From the NCBI GenBank assembly GCA_002345025.1, contig DDUX01000053.1, forward strand, positions 26,756 through 90,755: a stretch of 64,000 nucleotides of DNA, in the 5' to 3' direction. Below are positions 10,609-20,317 of the stretch, in pieces. The stretch comes from Candidatus Accumulibacter iunctus (lineage in GTDB: Bacteria; Pseudomonadota; Gammaproteobacteria; Burkholderiales; Rhodocyclaceae). Under the pieces are notes generated by a model. The model had not been told where the DNA came from. It ran no database searches and saw nothing but the letters and a program-made list of their open reading frames with translations. The position numbers were made by a program, and so were the translations under genes. Position 1 is the first letter of the stretch, and the number at the start of each line of letters is the position of its first letter.

Positions 10609-12564
10609 CTAAGGCAAATCTTCGCCCTTGATCTCGCCGCCGGTGCGGGGAGCGATGACGCCGAGCCGGTTCTTCAGTGTCTGCGGCTTGCCGTCAAACA
10701 GCGCCGCATAGTAGATCGAGTTGTTCATCACCTTCTTCACGTAATCCCTGGTCTCGCTGAAGGGGATCGTTTCGGCGTAGATCGCGCCCTCGAGCGGGCG
10801 ATCGGCACGCCAGCGCCGTGCCCGGCCCGGCCCCGCGTTGTACGCGGCGGAGGCCAGTACCGGGTGATTGTCGAGACTCTCGAGCACCAACCGCATGTAG
10901 GTGGTGCCCAGCAGCAGGTTGGTTTCCGGGTCGTTGACGCGCGCCTGCTGGAAATCCTTGAGACCGATCTTGTTCGCCACCCACTTGGCGGTGGCCGGCA
11001 TCAGCTGCATCAGCCCGGACGCACCGACGGGCGATCGCGCGCTGCTGACGAAGCGGCTCTCCTGACGCATCAGACCGTACACCCAGGCGTCGTCGAGCGC
11101 CTGATTGCGTGCCGCCGGCCGCACCTGATCGCCATAGGGCGCCAGGTAGCGGAGCGAGTAGTCGTGCTCGCTGCGCGTCCGATCGGCAGCCGCGATCGCC
11201 CGGTCGTAGTTGCCCGCACGGACCGCGATCTCGGATGCTGCCAGCAGTTCACGGTCGCTCATGCCGCGCAACGCCCAGCCCCACTCGCGCACCCCCTCGG
11301 TGCGCAGATTCAGGCGAAAGAAGGCTTGCGCCCTCTGCACGGCGGGGATGGCAGCCACCTGTGCCAGTTCCTCGCGGCTGGCCGGCGGCGCTTTCGGCGG
11401 CGTCATCGTCGGTCGACCGAGTTCATCATTGGCCAAGCTGCCGTAGAAGTCCGGCTGGCCGGCAATTCTGCCGAACAACGCGTTCGCCTCCTCCAGCCGA
11501 CCGCCGGCGCGGTAGGCACGACCCAGCCAGTAGACCCAGGCAGGTTGTGCCGCCAGCGCCGGTGACATGCTCTCGATCGTCGAGCGCACGCTCGCCCAGT
11601 CATGCACGCGCAAGGCGGCACGCACCTTCCACTCTGCGACCTCATCGGAAAGCGGGGCATTGCCGGCCTGGCGATACCAGGCCATCGCCTCCGGCATGTG
11701 TCGCTGCGCCGCCTGCCGGGCAATCTGGCTCCAGGCCCAGGACTTCTCGCCGGCGCGCAGTGACGCACTGATGCGTTCGAGCTGGTCGGCGGCCACCGAC
11801 GGCTCGTTGCGGGCAATGCGCTGGATCGCCAGCACCGCCAGCTCGCGTTGCATGCGGTTGCCGGAAAAATCTCCCGGCAGCCTGATCAACCAGGGAAGGG
11901 GCGAATCGACCACCGTCTGCGCCAGCTTCCTCTCCGGAGTCTGGCTGGGCGGCAGGTAGTTCATGGTGTAAAGGGCAGCGGCAATCTTGTTGGCTTCGAA
12001 CTGACGACGGATGCGTGCCCAGACGGCATCGGCGAGGACGCGCTTGTCGACGATCAGTGCCTCGAAAACGCTGTAGCACGACTCGGGCGGCTCGAGCACG
12101 CTCAACCAAAGTGGCAGGGCATCATCGAGCGCGCGCGCGTCACCACGTGCCAGGCGTCCCTGCAGAGCGTGGCAGGTCAGTTCCTGATCGGGCTGCAGCA
12201 GGCGCCCATACTCGGCGTCGAAAAGCTCCCACTGCTGCTTGCGGGCGAGCAGCCGCAACCAGTCCCCGCGCAGCTTCTCGGCGAGATAGCTGTTCTCATG
12301 GCGACCCAGGAAAGCCCTGACGACGGCAGGGTCGGCGTCCTTCAGGTCGGGAACGAGCAGCCAGTAATCAACGTAGGGTTCGAGTTCGTAGCCGTGCAGC
12401 GCCGGCGCCAGTCGCTCGAGCCGGACGCGGTCGCCTGCCCGCGCCGCTTCGCGGGCAGCCAGGAACTGGTCATCGGCAGACTGCGCAGCGGCCGGCCGCA
12501 CCACGACGGTCGCCGGAGCGAGCAGCACGAGCAGTAGCAGGAGGGTCGTCGACAGGAAGTTCAT
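10609..12564 (-). CDS. slt: Soluble lytic murein transglycosylase
   Basis: Periplasmic exo-lytic transglycosylase cleaving MurNAc-GlcNAc bonds with 1,6-anhydro products. ATG 12562-12564 gives 651 aa with a signal peptide (MNFLSTTLLLLLVLLAP then AAAQS). A long alpha-superhelical region is followed near residue 500 by the SLT catalytic domain: MRQESRFVSSARSPVGASG with the catalytic Glu, LMQLMPATAKWVA and AAYNAGPGRARRW. The reading frame continues 5' to 12792 but without signal-like sequence. Divergent from the 5-FCL gene with 44 bp between starts. Confidence 0.96.
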   Translation of the reverse strand: MNFLSTTLLLLLVLLAPATVVVRPAAAQSADDQFLAAREAARAGDRVRLERLAPALHGYELEPYVDYWLLVPDLKDADPAVVRAFLGRHENSYLAEKLRGDWLRLLARKQQWELFDAEYGRLLQPDQELTCHALQGRLARGDARALDDALPLWLSVLEPPESCYSVFEALIVDKRVLADAVWARIRRQFEANKIAAALYTMNYLPPSQTPERKLAQTVVDSPLPWLIRLPGDFSGNRMQRELAVLAIQRIARNEPSVAADQLERISASLRAGEKSWAWSQIARQAAQRHMPEAMAWYRQAGNAPLSDEVAEWKVRAALRVHDWASVRSTIESMSPALAAQPAWVYWLGRAYRAGGRLEEANALFGRIAGQPDFYGSLANDELGRPTMTPPKAPPASREELAQVAAIPAVQRAQAFFRLNLRTEGVREWGWALRGMSDRELLAASEIAVRAGNYDRAIAAADRTRSEHDYSLRYLAPYGDQVRPAARNQALDDAWVYGLMRQESRFVSSARSPVGASGLMQLMPATAKWVANKIGLKDFQQARVNDPETNLLLGTTYMRLVLESLDNHPVLASAAYNAGPGRARRWRADRPLEGAIYAETIPFSETRDYVKKVMNNSIYYAALFDGKPQTLKNRLGVIAPRTGGEIKGEDLP

Positions 12565-12608
12565 GCTAAGCTGCGTCTCTCGAATGGCACTGCCGACGAG
12601 GATAACAC

Positions 12609-13238
12609 ATGGCCAGTGGCTTGATGCCCGGCAGCGGTACCGGCGACCGGCGAGTCCTGCGCCGCTCGCTCCTCGCGCGTCGCCGCGCGCTGCCGGCAGA
12701 CGAGTGGCTCCAGCACTCGCAGGTGATTCGTGGCCTGCTGCAGGAATCGCTGCCACGACTCGCCGCCTTGCGCGTCGGCTTCTGCTGGCCACATGACAAC
12801 GAGCCCGACCTCCGACCGCTGATCGCGCACTGGCAGCGTCAGGGCGATCCCCGCTTCATGGCGCTGCTGCCGGTCGTCCTCGCTTCCGACACCGGCCTCG
12901 CCTTCCGCGCCTGGTCGCCCGGACTGGCGATGACCACCGACCGCTACGGCATCCCGGTGCCGGCCAGCGGCGAACTGGTGTTGCCGCAAGCGCTGCTGAT
13001 CCCGCTCGTCGGCTTCGATGCCGCCGGTTTCCGGCTGGGTTACGGCGGCGGCTACTTCGATCGCACGCTCGCCAGCCTGCGCCCGCGGCCACTGGCGATC
13101 GGTGTCGGCTTCGAGCTGTCGCGACTCGACTCGGTGCTTCCCGAGCCACACGATCAGCCGCTCGACCTGATCGTCACCGAAGCCGGCGTCTGCCGCTGCC
13201 CGGCAACGATCACGCAAGGCCCTCCCGAGTTCACCTGA
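12609..13238 (+). CDS. ygfA: 5-formyltetrahydrofolate cyclo-ligase
   Basis: ATP-dependent conversion of 5-formyl-THF to 5,10-methenyl-THF, rescuing a folate by-product. The 209-aa protein has an N-terminal Arg-rich helix (LRRSLLARRRALP) and the signature GFDAAGFRLGYGGGYFDR near residue 140, which binds ATP and phosphate. It ends 36 bp before the stop of the convergent histidine kinase gene. Confidence 0.94.
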   Translation: MASGLMPGSGTGDRRVLRRSLLARRRALPADEWLQHSQVIRGLLQESLPRLAALRVGFCWPHDNEPDLRPLIAHWQRQGDPRFMALLPVVLASDTGLAFRAWSPGLAMTTDRYGIPVPASGELVLPQALLIPLVGFDAAGFRLGYGGGYFDRTLASLRPRPLAIGVGFELSRLDSVLPEPHDQPLDLIVTEAGVCRCPATITQGPPEFT

Positions 13239-13274
13239 GCGGTGGCAGCGGCCCTCAGCGACACGGCATGGCTG

Positions 13275-16133
13275 CTACCCGGTGTCGCCGAGCGGGACCG
13301 GTGCCGGCCGCTGCGGCTTGCCGGAAGTACCACCGGCAGCGCCGCCAAGCATCGCCTGCAGGCTCGCCAGAGCGCGTGGCAACTGCGTTTCGATGTCCGA
13401 CAGCAGCGTTTCGGCGCCCTCCACGCTGCCCCTGCGCGCGATCATCTCGAGTTCCCGGCACAGACCCGCGACATGCTCGGCGCCGACGTTGGCGCTGCTT
13501 GACTTGAGGGAATGGGCAGCCTGGCGCAAACCTGCTGCATCGCCGGTGCCGACCGCCGCCGCGAGTTGCGCAAAACGGATTTCGGCGTCCGTCAGGTAGG
13601 CATCGATCACCCGCTCGACCAGCCGGGCCCCATTCGGTCCGGGCAACTGGCGGATGGCATCGAGCGCGCGCGGATTGATCGCTTCGTCAGTGCCGCTGAC
13701 GACGGCCGCACCGGCAATGGCCGCAAGCGTTGACAGGCCGGCCGGCGTACCCGCCGGCGCGCGCTCGGTGCGCGGCAGCCAGCGCTGCAGCATTGCTGCC
13801 AGTTGCTCGCGGGTGAAGGGCTTGCTCAGATAATCGTCCATGCCGGCCGCCAGGCAGCGCTCGCGATCGCCGGTGACGGCGTTGGCGGTCAGCGCGATGA
13901 TCGGTAGCGGCTCGCACAGCAGCCCTGCTCGCTGCCTCGTGCGGATCTCGGCGGTTGCCGCGAAGCCATCCATCTCGGGCATCTGGCAATCCATCAGGAT
14001 GAGATCGAAGCGCTCACGCGTGAGGCGGTCGAGCGCAACACGACCGTTCTCGGCCAAGTCGCAAGCCACCCCCAGCGATTCGAGCATCGACGCTGCAACG
14101 GCCTGATTGACCGCGTTGTCCTCGGCGACGAGCACCCGTCCACCGACTGCGGCCGGCGCAACCGCGGCGGGCAGCGACGCGGGCGCCGACTGCATGCTGG
14201 CCAGCCGCGGCGACTCGCGGCCGAGAACGGTGCCGATCGCGTCGTAGAGATCAGACTGGCGCACCGGCTTGCTCAGGTAGCAGTCGATCGGCGCGTTCGC
14301 CCTCTCGGGATGGTCTGCCGCCACATTGACCGACGAGAGCATGATCAGCGGCATCGCTGCCCAACGTGCGTCACGGCGGATCGCGCGCGCGAGCTCGAAT
14401 CCGTCCATGCCGGGCAGGTGCAGGTCGATGATCGCCAGATCCGGCGCTCGCGCCGCCGTCGCTTGCTGCAGCTCGTGCAGCGCCTGCTGCCCGGCAGACA
14501 CGCAGGTGCAAGGCATCGACCAGCCAGCAAACTGCTGCGCGAGGATCTCGCGGTTGCTCGGGTGATCGTCGACAACCAGCACCCGCAGTCCCTTGAGACG
14601 TTCGGCGGTCGCCGTCGCAAGGTGCGCACTGGTGTCCTGCTTGGCCAGAGTGATTTCGAACCAGAACAGCGTGCCGCGGCCGGCTTGGCTTTGCAGCCCG
14701 ATCTGCCCGCCCATCAATTCGACCAGGCTGCGGGCGATCGCGAGGCCGAGACCGGTACCGCCGAAGCGCCGGCTCGTCGAGCTGTCGGCCTGAACGAAGG
14801 CCGAGAACAATCGGGCCTGCGCCTCCTCGCTGATGCCGATACCGCTGTCCTGGACCTCGAAACGCAAGTGCGCCTGTTGCGGTTGCTGGTCGATTACCTG
14901 GACGCGGATGATGACTTCTCCGCGGCTGCTGAACTTGATGGCGTTGCTCACCAAATTGGTCAGGACTTGGCGCAGGCGCACCGGGTCACCGCGAACGGCG
15001 GCCGGTACGTCGTGCGACACGCTGCACAGCAGCTCGAGGCCCTTGACCGCGGCGCCGCGGGCGAACAGCGAGGCGAGATCCTCGACCAGTTGCCGGAGGT
15101 CGAACTCGATGCTCTCGATGCCAAGCTTGCCGGCCTCGATCTTCGAGAAGTCGAGAACATCGTTGATGATCGCCAGCAGATGCTCGCCCGACTCATGGAC
15201 GGCATCGGCAAAGCGCCGTTGCTGCGGGCTGAGTTCGGTTTGCCGCAGCAGTTCGGTCATACCGAGAACGCCGTTCATCGGCGTCCGGATCTCGTGGCTC
15301 ATCGTCGCCAGGAAGGTACTCTTCGCCAGGCTGCCGGCTTCGGCGAGATCCCGCGCCTGACGCAGTTCGGCAGTCTGAGCAGCGAGGTGGCGATCGCGTT
15401 CGTCGATCTGCTCGAGCATTGAGTTGAAGCCGCTGGCCAGCTCGCCGACTTCGTTGTGCCACTCGCCCGGCAACCGCAGGGCGTAGTCGCGTTCCTCCGC
15501 CACTTGGCGCATCGCGCTGGCGAGGCCGGAGATGGGCCCGATGATGCCGCGATAGGTCCACCAGAAGAGCGCCAGCAGGGTGACGACCATGAACACGGCG
15601 ATGACCGCCGCGACGCTGACAAGCGAACTCAGGTCAGCAGCTGCCCTGGCGCTGATGCTGCGATGCCAGTGCTCGATGTCGGCGCTGAGGTCGTTGGCCC
15701 GCGCGATCAGCCTGCCGAAGGCGATCATCACTTCCTCGTTACTCGGGTCGGGCGAGCGAATCATGCTGAAGGCCTGCGCCTGACTGCCGAACTCGTGCCA
15801 CTTGGGCGCAATGGTGTTCTCGAACTGCTGCCGCAGCTCATCGCCGTCGGTGGCGGCGAGCAGCTTCGGAAAGGCGCGCTCGAACTCGAGGATGGTCCTT
15901 GCGGCCAGCTCCCTGGCGGTCACTGTGCCTTCGGTGAGCAGGATTTCGTCAAGCGAACGCATCGTCAGTTGAACCCTGACCGACGCCTCCGCGGCGGCAG
16001 CGACCGCCGCCGCGCTACGCTCCATCAGGCGGTAACCATAGGCACCGGTCGTGGCCAGGACGCCGACGGTGGCAAGCACCAGGCTGCCCGCCACCAGCAG
16101 GCGTGCGCGGATGCTCCACCGCGACTCGATCAC
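13275..16133 (-). CDS. BarA-type hybrid sensor histidine kinase (HisKA-HATPase-REC-REC-HPt)
   Basis: Start set at GTG 16131-16133 (VIESRWSIRARLL) with GCGGAG upstream and 16 bp after the rhodanese stop, giving 952 aa; the longer frame to 16421 overlaps the rhodanese gene. TM1 about 9-32, sensory loop 33-168, TM2 about 170-192, then HAMP. Phosphoacceptor His280 is in MSHEIRTPMNG. The HATPase has N, G1 (DSGIGI) and G2 (GGTGLGLAI) boxes. REC1 has Asp570, REC2 has Asp715 and the HPt has His874 in AHSLKSSS. All phosphorelay residues are present. No cognate regulator lies nearby, so it may act on a distant UvrY/GacA-like protein. Confidence 0.93.
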   Translation of the reverse strand: MIESRWSIRARLLVAGSLVLATVGVLATTGAYGYRLMERSAAAVAAAAEASVRVQLTMRSLDEILLTEGTVTARELAARTILEFERAFPKLLAATDGDELRQQFENTIAPKWHEFGSQAQAFSMIRSPDPSNEEVMIAFGRLIARANDLSADIEHWHRSISARAAADLSSLVSVAAVIAVFMVVTLLALFWWTYRGIIGPISGLASAMRQVAEERDYALRLPGEWHNEVGELASGFNSMLEQIDERDRHLAAQTAELRQARDLAEAGSLAKSTFLATMSHEIRTPMNGVLGMTELLRQTELSPQQRRFADAVHESGEHLLAIINDVLDFSKIEAGKLGIESIEFDLRQLVEDLASLFARGAAVKGLELLCSVSHDVPAAVRGDPVRLRQVLTNLVSNAIKFSSRGEVIIRVQVIDQQPQQAHLRFEVQDSGIGISEEAQARLFSAFVQADSSTSRRFGGTGLGLAIARSLVELMGGQIGLQSQAGRGTLFWFEITLAKQDTSAHLATATAERLKGLRVLVVDDHPSNREILAQQFAGWSMPCTCVSAGQQALHELQQATAARAPDLAIIDLHLPGMDGFELARAIRRDARWAAMPLIMLSSVNVAADHPERANAPIDCYLSKPVRQSDLYDAIGTVLGRESPRLASMQSAPASLPAAVAPAAVGGRVLVAEDNAVNQAVAASMLESLGVACDLAENGRVALDRLTRERFDLILMDCQMPEMDGFAATAEIRTRQRAGLLCEPLPIIALTANAVTGDRERCLAAGMDDYLSKPFTREQLAAMLQRWLPRTERAPAGTPAGLSTLAAIAGAAVVSGTDEAINPRALDAIRQLPGPNGARLVERVIDAYLTDAEIRFAQLAAAVGTGDAAGLRQAAHSLKSSSANVGAEHVAGLCRELEMIARRGSVEGAETLLSDIETQLPRALASLQAMLGGAAGGTSGKPQRPAPVPLGDTG

Positions 16134-16149
16134 TGGCAGCAGCTCCGCT

Positions 16150-16611
16150 TCACTGCTCGCTGGGCAGCTTGGCAGCCGTCCAGGCGGCGAAGCCGTCGCG
16201 CATCCAGAACACCGTCCGATGACCCGCCCTGACCGCAAGCACCGCCGCCTTGTACGACTTCCAGCCGGTCGTTCCATCGCTGTAGAAGACGATGGCCGCG
16301 CTCTTGTCCGCCGGCAGCAGGCCGAGGTCGAAACGGTCCTGTGCCGGATCGAAGCCGACTGCATAGTCGCTCTTCTCCTTGTAGGCAACGAGAATGGCGC
16401 CCGGCAGGTGACTCTTGCCAAAATTCAGCGGGCTGCGCACGTCGACGAAGGTCGCGGCCTTCTGGTCGAGCAACGCCCTCGCCTGGTCGACGGTGAGGAT
16501 TCTGGCACCACTGATGCTGGTCGGAGTCTGCGGCCTCGTTTCGCTGGCGGCGACGGCCGTGCAGGCGAGTGCGAGGATGGTGGCGAACGTGAGCAGCAAC
16601 CGGATTGACAT
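16150..16611 (-). CDS. Exported rhodanese-like protein lacking the catalytic Cys
   Basis: ATG 16609-16611 gives 153 aa with a signal peptide of about 22 residues (MSIRLLLTFATILALACTAV). The rhodanese fold is visible in VDQARALLDQ, TFVDVRSPLNF and SHLPGAI. The active-site loop reads FYSDGTTGWKS, with Ser111 where active rhodaneses have Cys, so sulfur transfer is unlikely. It sits 16 bp upstream of the hybrid kinase gene in the same direction, and may be a periplasmic partner or ligand-binding accessory. That role is inference. Confidence 0.85.
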   Translation of the reverse strand: MSIRLLLTFATILALACTAVAASETRPQTPTSISGARILTVDQARALLDQKAATFVDVRSPLNFGKSHLPGAILVAYKEKSDYAVGFDPAQDRFDLGLLPADKSAAIVFYSDGTTGWKSYKAAVLAVRAGHRTVFWMRDGFAAWTAAKLPSEQ

Positions 16612-16966
16612 GGGCGTTTCTCCTCTGGACGGTCGGCTGAAAGCAGGCGCCCTCGACAGATCGGCAGTCGCGGACAACAGGATGCTACACATAACGGCCG
16701 CCCGGGGCCAACGCTTGAGGGCGACAGGGAGTCCTGCGGCGGCTCGCCGTGCGCTCGGGTTTCTGGAAGCGACGCCGGGTCACTGTCGCTGCCCGCGCGG
16801 CCCGCCGTCCGGACTGGCAGCCGCAGGCAGCATGCCGGCGACGACAACCATCGCTGCCGGCTCTGCCGCCGGCACAGTCGCGCCCTCCCGGCCGCCCGCG
16901 AAAGGCACCTCGCGGCCGCAACCTGCGGGCTATAATCGGCCGCACCCGACGCGCCTGGAGCGATAG
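16612..16966. other. Intergenic region between rhodanese and uvrD starts (355 bp)
   Basis: Divergent spacer without a convincing coding region; open frames here are antisense or out-of-frame extensions of the flanking genes. It contains a TATAAT for uvrD near its right end and GC-rich, hairpin-prone sequence. No RNA gene was recognised. Confidence 0.6.
16931..16936 (+). promoter_or_regulatory. Candidate -10 box of uvrD
   Basis: A perfect TATAAT in very GC-rich DNA, 30 nt before the uvrD ATG. No good -35 hexamer is visible at 16-18 bp upstream, so only the -10 is reported. Confidence 0.4.
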
Positions 16967-19138
16967 ATGTCCGACCTGCTTGCCCATCTCAACGCGCCGC
17001 AGCTCGCCGCCGTCACCCTGCCGCCGCAGCACGCGCTGATCCTTGCCGGCGCCGGCAGCGGCAAGACGCGCGTGCTGACGACGCGCATCGCCTGGCTGAT
17101 CTCGACCGGCCAGGTCGGCCCCGCAGGAGTCCTCGCCGTCACCTTCACCAACAAGGCGGCGAAGGAAATGCTGACCCGCCTCGCGGCGATGCTGCCAGTC
17201 AATACCCGCGGCATGTGGATCGGCACCTTCCACGGGCTGTGCAATCGCCTGCTGCGTGCGCATCATCGTGAGGCCGGACTGCCGGCGCAGTTCCAGATTC
17301 TCGACGCCGCCGACCAGCTGGCGGCGATCAAGCGCCTGCTCAAGGCGCTCGCTGTCGATGATCAGAAGTATCCGCCGCGCGAACTCATGCACTTCATCAA
17401 CGCCCACAAGGAACAGGGGATCCGGGCAGCGCAGGCGGAGGCCTACGACCACTACACGAGTCGCCGCATCGAATGGTACGTGGCGTATGAAGCGCAGTGC
17501 CAGCGGGAAGGCGTCGTCGACTTCGCCGAACTGTTGCTGCGCTCGTACGAACTGCTGCAGCGCAACGAGCCGCTTCGCCAGCACTACCAGGCGCGCTTCC
17601 GGCACATCCTGGTCGACGAATTCCAGGATACCAACCGCCTCCAGTACGCCTGGCTGAAACTGCTCGCCGGACACGGCAGTACCCATCCTGATGTGCCCGC
17701 AGCATGCCTGTTCGCCGTCGGTGACGACGACCAGTCGATCTACGCCTTTCGCGGCGCCGAGATCGGCAACATGCGTGACCTGCAGCGCGAGTTCAGCCTG
17801 GCCAGCGTGATTCGCCTCGAGCAGAACTACCGCTCGCACGGCAACATCCTGGACGCGGCCAATGCGCTGATCAGGCAGAATCGTGGCCGCCTCGGGAAGA
17901 ACCTGTGGACCGATGCCGGCGCCGGCGAGCCGATCAGGATTTACGACGCCTTCTCCGACGCTGACGAAGCGCGCCAGATCGTCGAGGAGATTGCCGACCT
18001 AGTGCGGGAAGGTGTTTCGCGGCAGCAGGTCGCCCTGCTCTACCGATCGAACGCGCAGTCGCGGGTGCTCGAGCATCAGCTGTTCACGGCCAACATCCCG
18101 TATCGGGTGCATGGCGGGCTGCGCTTCTTCGACCGCCAGGAGATCCGGCATGCGCTCGCGTACCTGCGGCTGATCGTCAATCCCGATGACGACACTGCCT
18201 TCGCCCGCGTCCTCAACTTTCCCACCCGCGGCATCGGCACGCGCAGCGCCGAGGCACTGCAACAGGCGGCCCACGCCACGCAGTCGAGCCTCTACAACGC
18301 TGCCGCAGGCCTCGCCGGCAAGAGCGGCAGCGCGATCGCCCGCTTCGTTGCGCTGATCGAGGCACTGCGCAGCGAAACGGCAACGCTGCCGCTGCCGGAA
18401 GTGATCGAGCAGGTCATCGAGCGCAGTGGCCTGCGGCAGCATTATCTGAGCGACAAGGAGGGCCAGGACCGGCTGGAGAACCTCGACGAGTTGATCAACG
18501 CGGCGACCGTTTTCGTCACCGATGAGACTGCGACAGCGGCTGACGAGACAGCGCCCAGCGGTGGCGGCAGGCTCTCCTCCTTTCTCGCACACGCCTCACT
18601 CGAAGCCGGTGAGCATCAGGCCGGCGAAGACCAGGAAGCCGTGCAACTGATGACGGTGCATTCGGCCAAGGGACTCGAATTCGACGTCGTTTTCATCACC
18701 GGCCTCGAACAGGGTCTTTTTCCACACGAGAACGCCGCGCAGGAACGCGACGGCATCGAGGAGGAGCGTCGACTGATGTACGTCGCCGTCACGCGAGCCC
18801 GCCACCGGCTTTACCTGACGCACGCCCAGACGCGCCTGCTGCATGGACAGACGCGTTACTGTCTGCCGTCACTGTTTCTCGACGAACTGCCGGCCGAACT
18901 CCTGCGCCGCAGCAACCGTGCCAGCAGGGCGACACGCCCGGCGAACGCGCCGACCCGGCAGCAGCAGGCGGCCGCTGACAGCGGCCTGCGCATCGGCCAG
19001 AGCGTGCACCACGCCCGTTTTGGTGCCGGCGTCATCGTCGCCAGCGAGGGCTCTGGCGAGGAAGCGCGGGTGCAGGTCAACTTCGGCGGCAGCATGAAGT
19101 GGCTGGCCCTGGCCTACGCCCGCCTGACTCCCGCCTGA
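16967..19138 (+). CDS. uvrD: DNA helicase UvrD (helicase II, SF1A)
   Basis: 3'-5' ATP-dependent DNA helicase in nucleotide excision and mismatch repair. The 723-aa protein has all SF1A motifs: Q-motif LNAPQLAAV, Walker A GAGSGKT (28-34), Ia VTFTNKAAKEM, II VDEFQDTN, III VGDDDQSIYAFRGA, IV EQNYRSHGNIL, V TVHSAKGLEF and VI EERRLMYVAVTRAR. The C-terminal tail has the RNA-polymerase-binding Tudor-like segment (GQSVHHARFGAGVIV). The 3' end carries a small tandem repeat containing the stop codon. Confidence 0.97.
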   Translation: MSDLLAHLNAPQLAAVTLPPQHALILAGAGSGKTRVLTTRIAWLISTGQVGPAGVLAVTFTNKAAKEMLTRLAAMLPVNTRGMWIGTFHGLCNRLLRAHHREAGLPAQFQILDAADQLAAIKRLLKALAVDDQKYPPRELMHFINAHKEQGIRAAQAEAYDHYTSRRIEWYVAYEAQCQREGVVDFAELLLRSYELLQRNEPLRQHYQARFRHILVDEFQDTNRLQYAWLKLLAGHGSTHPDVPAACLFAVGDDDQSIYAFRGAEIGNMRDLQREFSLASVIRLEQNYRSHGNILDAANALIRQNRGRLGKNLWTDAGAGEPIRIYDAFSDADEARQIVEEIADLVREGVSRQQVALLYRSNAQSRVLEHQLFTANIPYRVHGGLRFFDRQEIRHALAYLRLIVNPDDDTAFARVLNFPTRGIGTRSAEALQQAAHATQSSLYNAAAGLAGKSGSAIARFVALIEALRSETATLPLPEVIEQVIERSGLRQHYLSDKEGQDRLENLDELINAATVFVTDETATAADETAPSGGGRLSSFLAHASLEAGEHQAGEDQEAVQLMTVHSAKGLEFDVVFITGLEQGLFPHENAAQERDGIEEERRLMYVAVTRARHRLYLTHAQTRLLHGQTRYCLPSLFLDELPAELLRRSNRASRATRPANAPTRQQQAAADSGLRIGQSVHHARFGAGVIVASEGSGEEARVQVNFGGSMKWLALAYARLTPA

Positions 19139-19150
19139 CTCCCGCCTGAG
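19119..19150 (+). repeat. 11-bp tandem repeat across the uvrD stop codon
   Basis: The unit CGCCTGACTCC occurs twice in tandem followed by a third partial CGCCTGAG, so the TGA stop context is repeated. Probably a slippage duplication with no effect on the protein beyond its last residues. Confidence 0.6.
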
Positions 19151-19342
19151 GGGCTGCGAAGCAGAGCGCTGCCAGCCGCGGTGCCGCTGCCGGAGGCTTT
19201 TTTGCCCCCAGTTTTGTGGACAAGCCTGTGCACGAATGCCTCTGCAGCGATGCAAGTGGCAGCCGTCAAAGGGGTTTTGGTGCTTGCCTAAAAAGCGGGC
19301 GCAGCACTAGACTGTCGTGTTCGCCACGCAGAGGAGACTTTC

Positions 19343-20317
19343 ATGCCATTCGCCATTCGCATCCACCGCACCGGGGGCCCCGAAGTCATGTGCTGGGAGG
19401 AGGTCGCGGTCGACGATCCGCTGCCCGGCGAAGTACGTGTCCGCCACCGGGCGGTCGGCCTCAACTACATCGACGTCTACCACCGCAGCGGCCTCTACCC
19501 GCTGCAACTGCCGAACGGTCTCGGTCTCGAGGCGGCCGGTGTCGTCGAGGCGGTCGGCAGCGAGGTCAGCGACTTCTCCCCCGGCGATCGCGTTGCCTAC
19601 GCCGGCGGCCCGGTCGGCGCCTACAGCCAAGTGCGCTGCCTGCCAGCCGACCGCCTGCTCAAGCTGCCGGAAGCGATCGACTTCATGCCGGCAGCGGCGA
19701 TGATGCTGCAGGGACTGACGAGCGCCTACCTGCTGCGCCGCACCTACCGCGTGCAGCCCGGCGACGTCGTGCTGATCCATGCCGCCGCCGGCGGTGTCGG
19801 CCTGCTGGCCTGCCAGTGGGCGAAGGCGCTCGGCGCGACCGTGATCGGCACGGTCTCGAACGCCGCCAAGGCCGCCATCGCCGCAGACCACGGCTGCGAT
19901 CACGTCATCGACTACACGCGCGAGGACTTCCCGCGCCGGGTGCGCGAGATCACCAGCGGCGAAGGAGTCGCCGTGGTTTACGACGGCGTCGGCAAGGACA
20001 CCTTCGCCGGCTCGCTTGACTGCCTGCGGCCCTGCGGCATGATGGTCAGCTTCGGCAATGCATCCGGCCCGGTGCCGCCCTTCGACCCGCTGCTGCTGTC
20101 ACAGAAGGGTTCGCTCTTCCTCACCAGACCGACGCTGATGCATTACACAGCGCAGCGCGACGACCTGCTGGCCCTCGGCAGCGATCTCTTCGCCGTCGTC
20201 ACCGCCGGCAAGCTCAGGGTCGAGATCAATCAGACCTACCCGCTGGCCGACGTCGTCAGCGCCCACCGCGACCTCGAAGCCCGCAAGCACACCGGCTCGA
20301 CCGTCCTGCTGCCCTGA
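19343..20317 (+). CDS. qor: NADPH:quinone oxidoreductase (zeta-crystallin type MDR)
   Basis: Cytoplasmic zinc-free medium-chain reductase of 324 aa, probably reducing quinones or enones with NADPH. It has a GroES-like N-terminal half (GLNYIDVYHRSGLYP, LGLEAAGVVEAVG, GDRVAY) and a Rossmann half with the quinone oxidoreductase signature HAAAGGVGLLACQWAKALGA. No zinc-binding cysteine cluster is present. The stop overlaps the next ATG by one base, indicating coupled translation with the TAXI protein. Confidence 0.93.
   Translation: MPFAIRIHRTGGPEVMCWEEVAVDDPLPGEVRVRHRAVGLNYIDVYHRSGLYPLQLPNGLGLEAAGVVEAVGSEVSDFSPGDRVAYAGGPVGAYSQVRCLPADRLLKLPEAIDFMPAAAMMLQGLTSAYLLRRTYRVQPGDVVLIHAAAGGVGLLACQWAKALGATVIGTVSNAAKAAIAADHGCDHVIDYTREDFPRRVREITSGEGVAVVYDGVGKDTFAGSLDCLRPCGMMVSFGNASGPVPPFDPLLLSQKGSLFLTRPTLMHYTAQRDDLLALGSDLFAVVTAGKLRVEINQTYPLADVVSAHRDLEARKHTGSTVLLP

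Noticed and set aside
16685..17839. Open frame on minus overlapping the start of uvrD
   Set aside because: It lies antisense to uvrD motifs and has no domain pattern.
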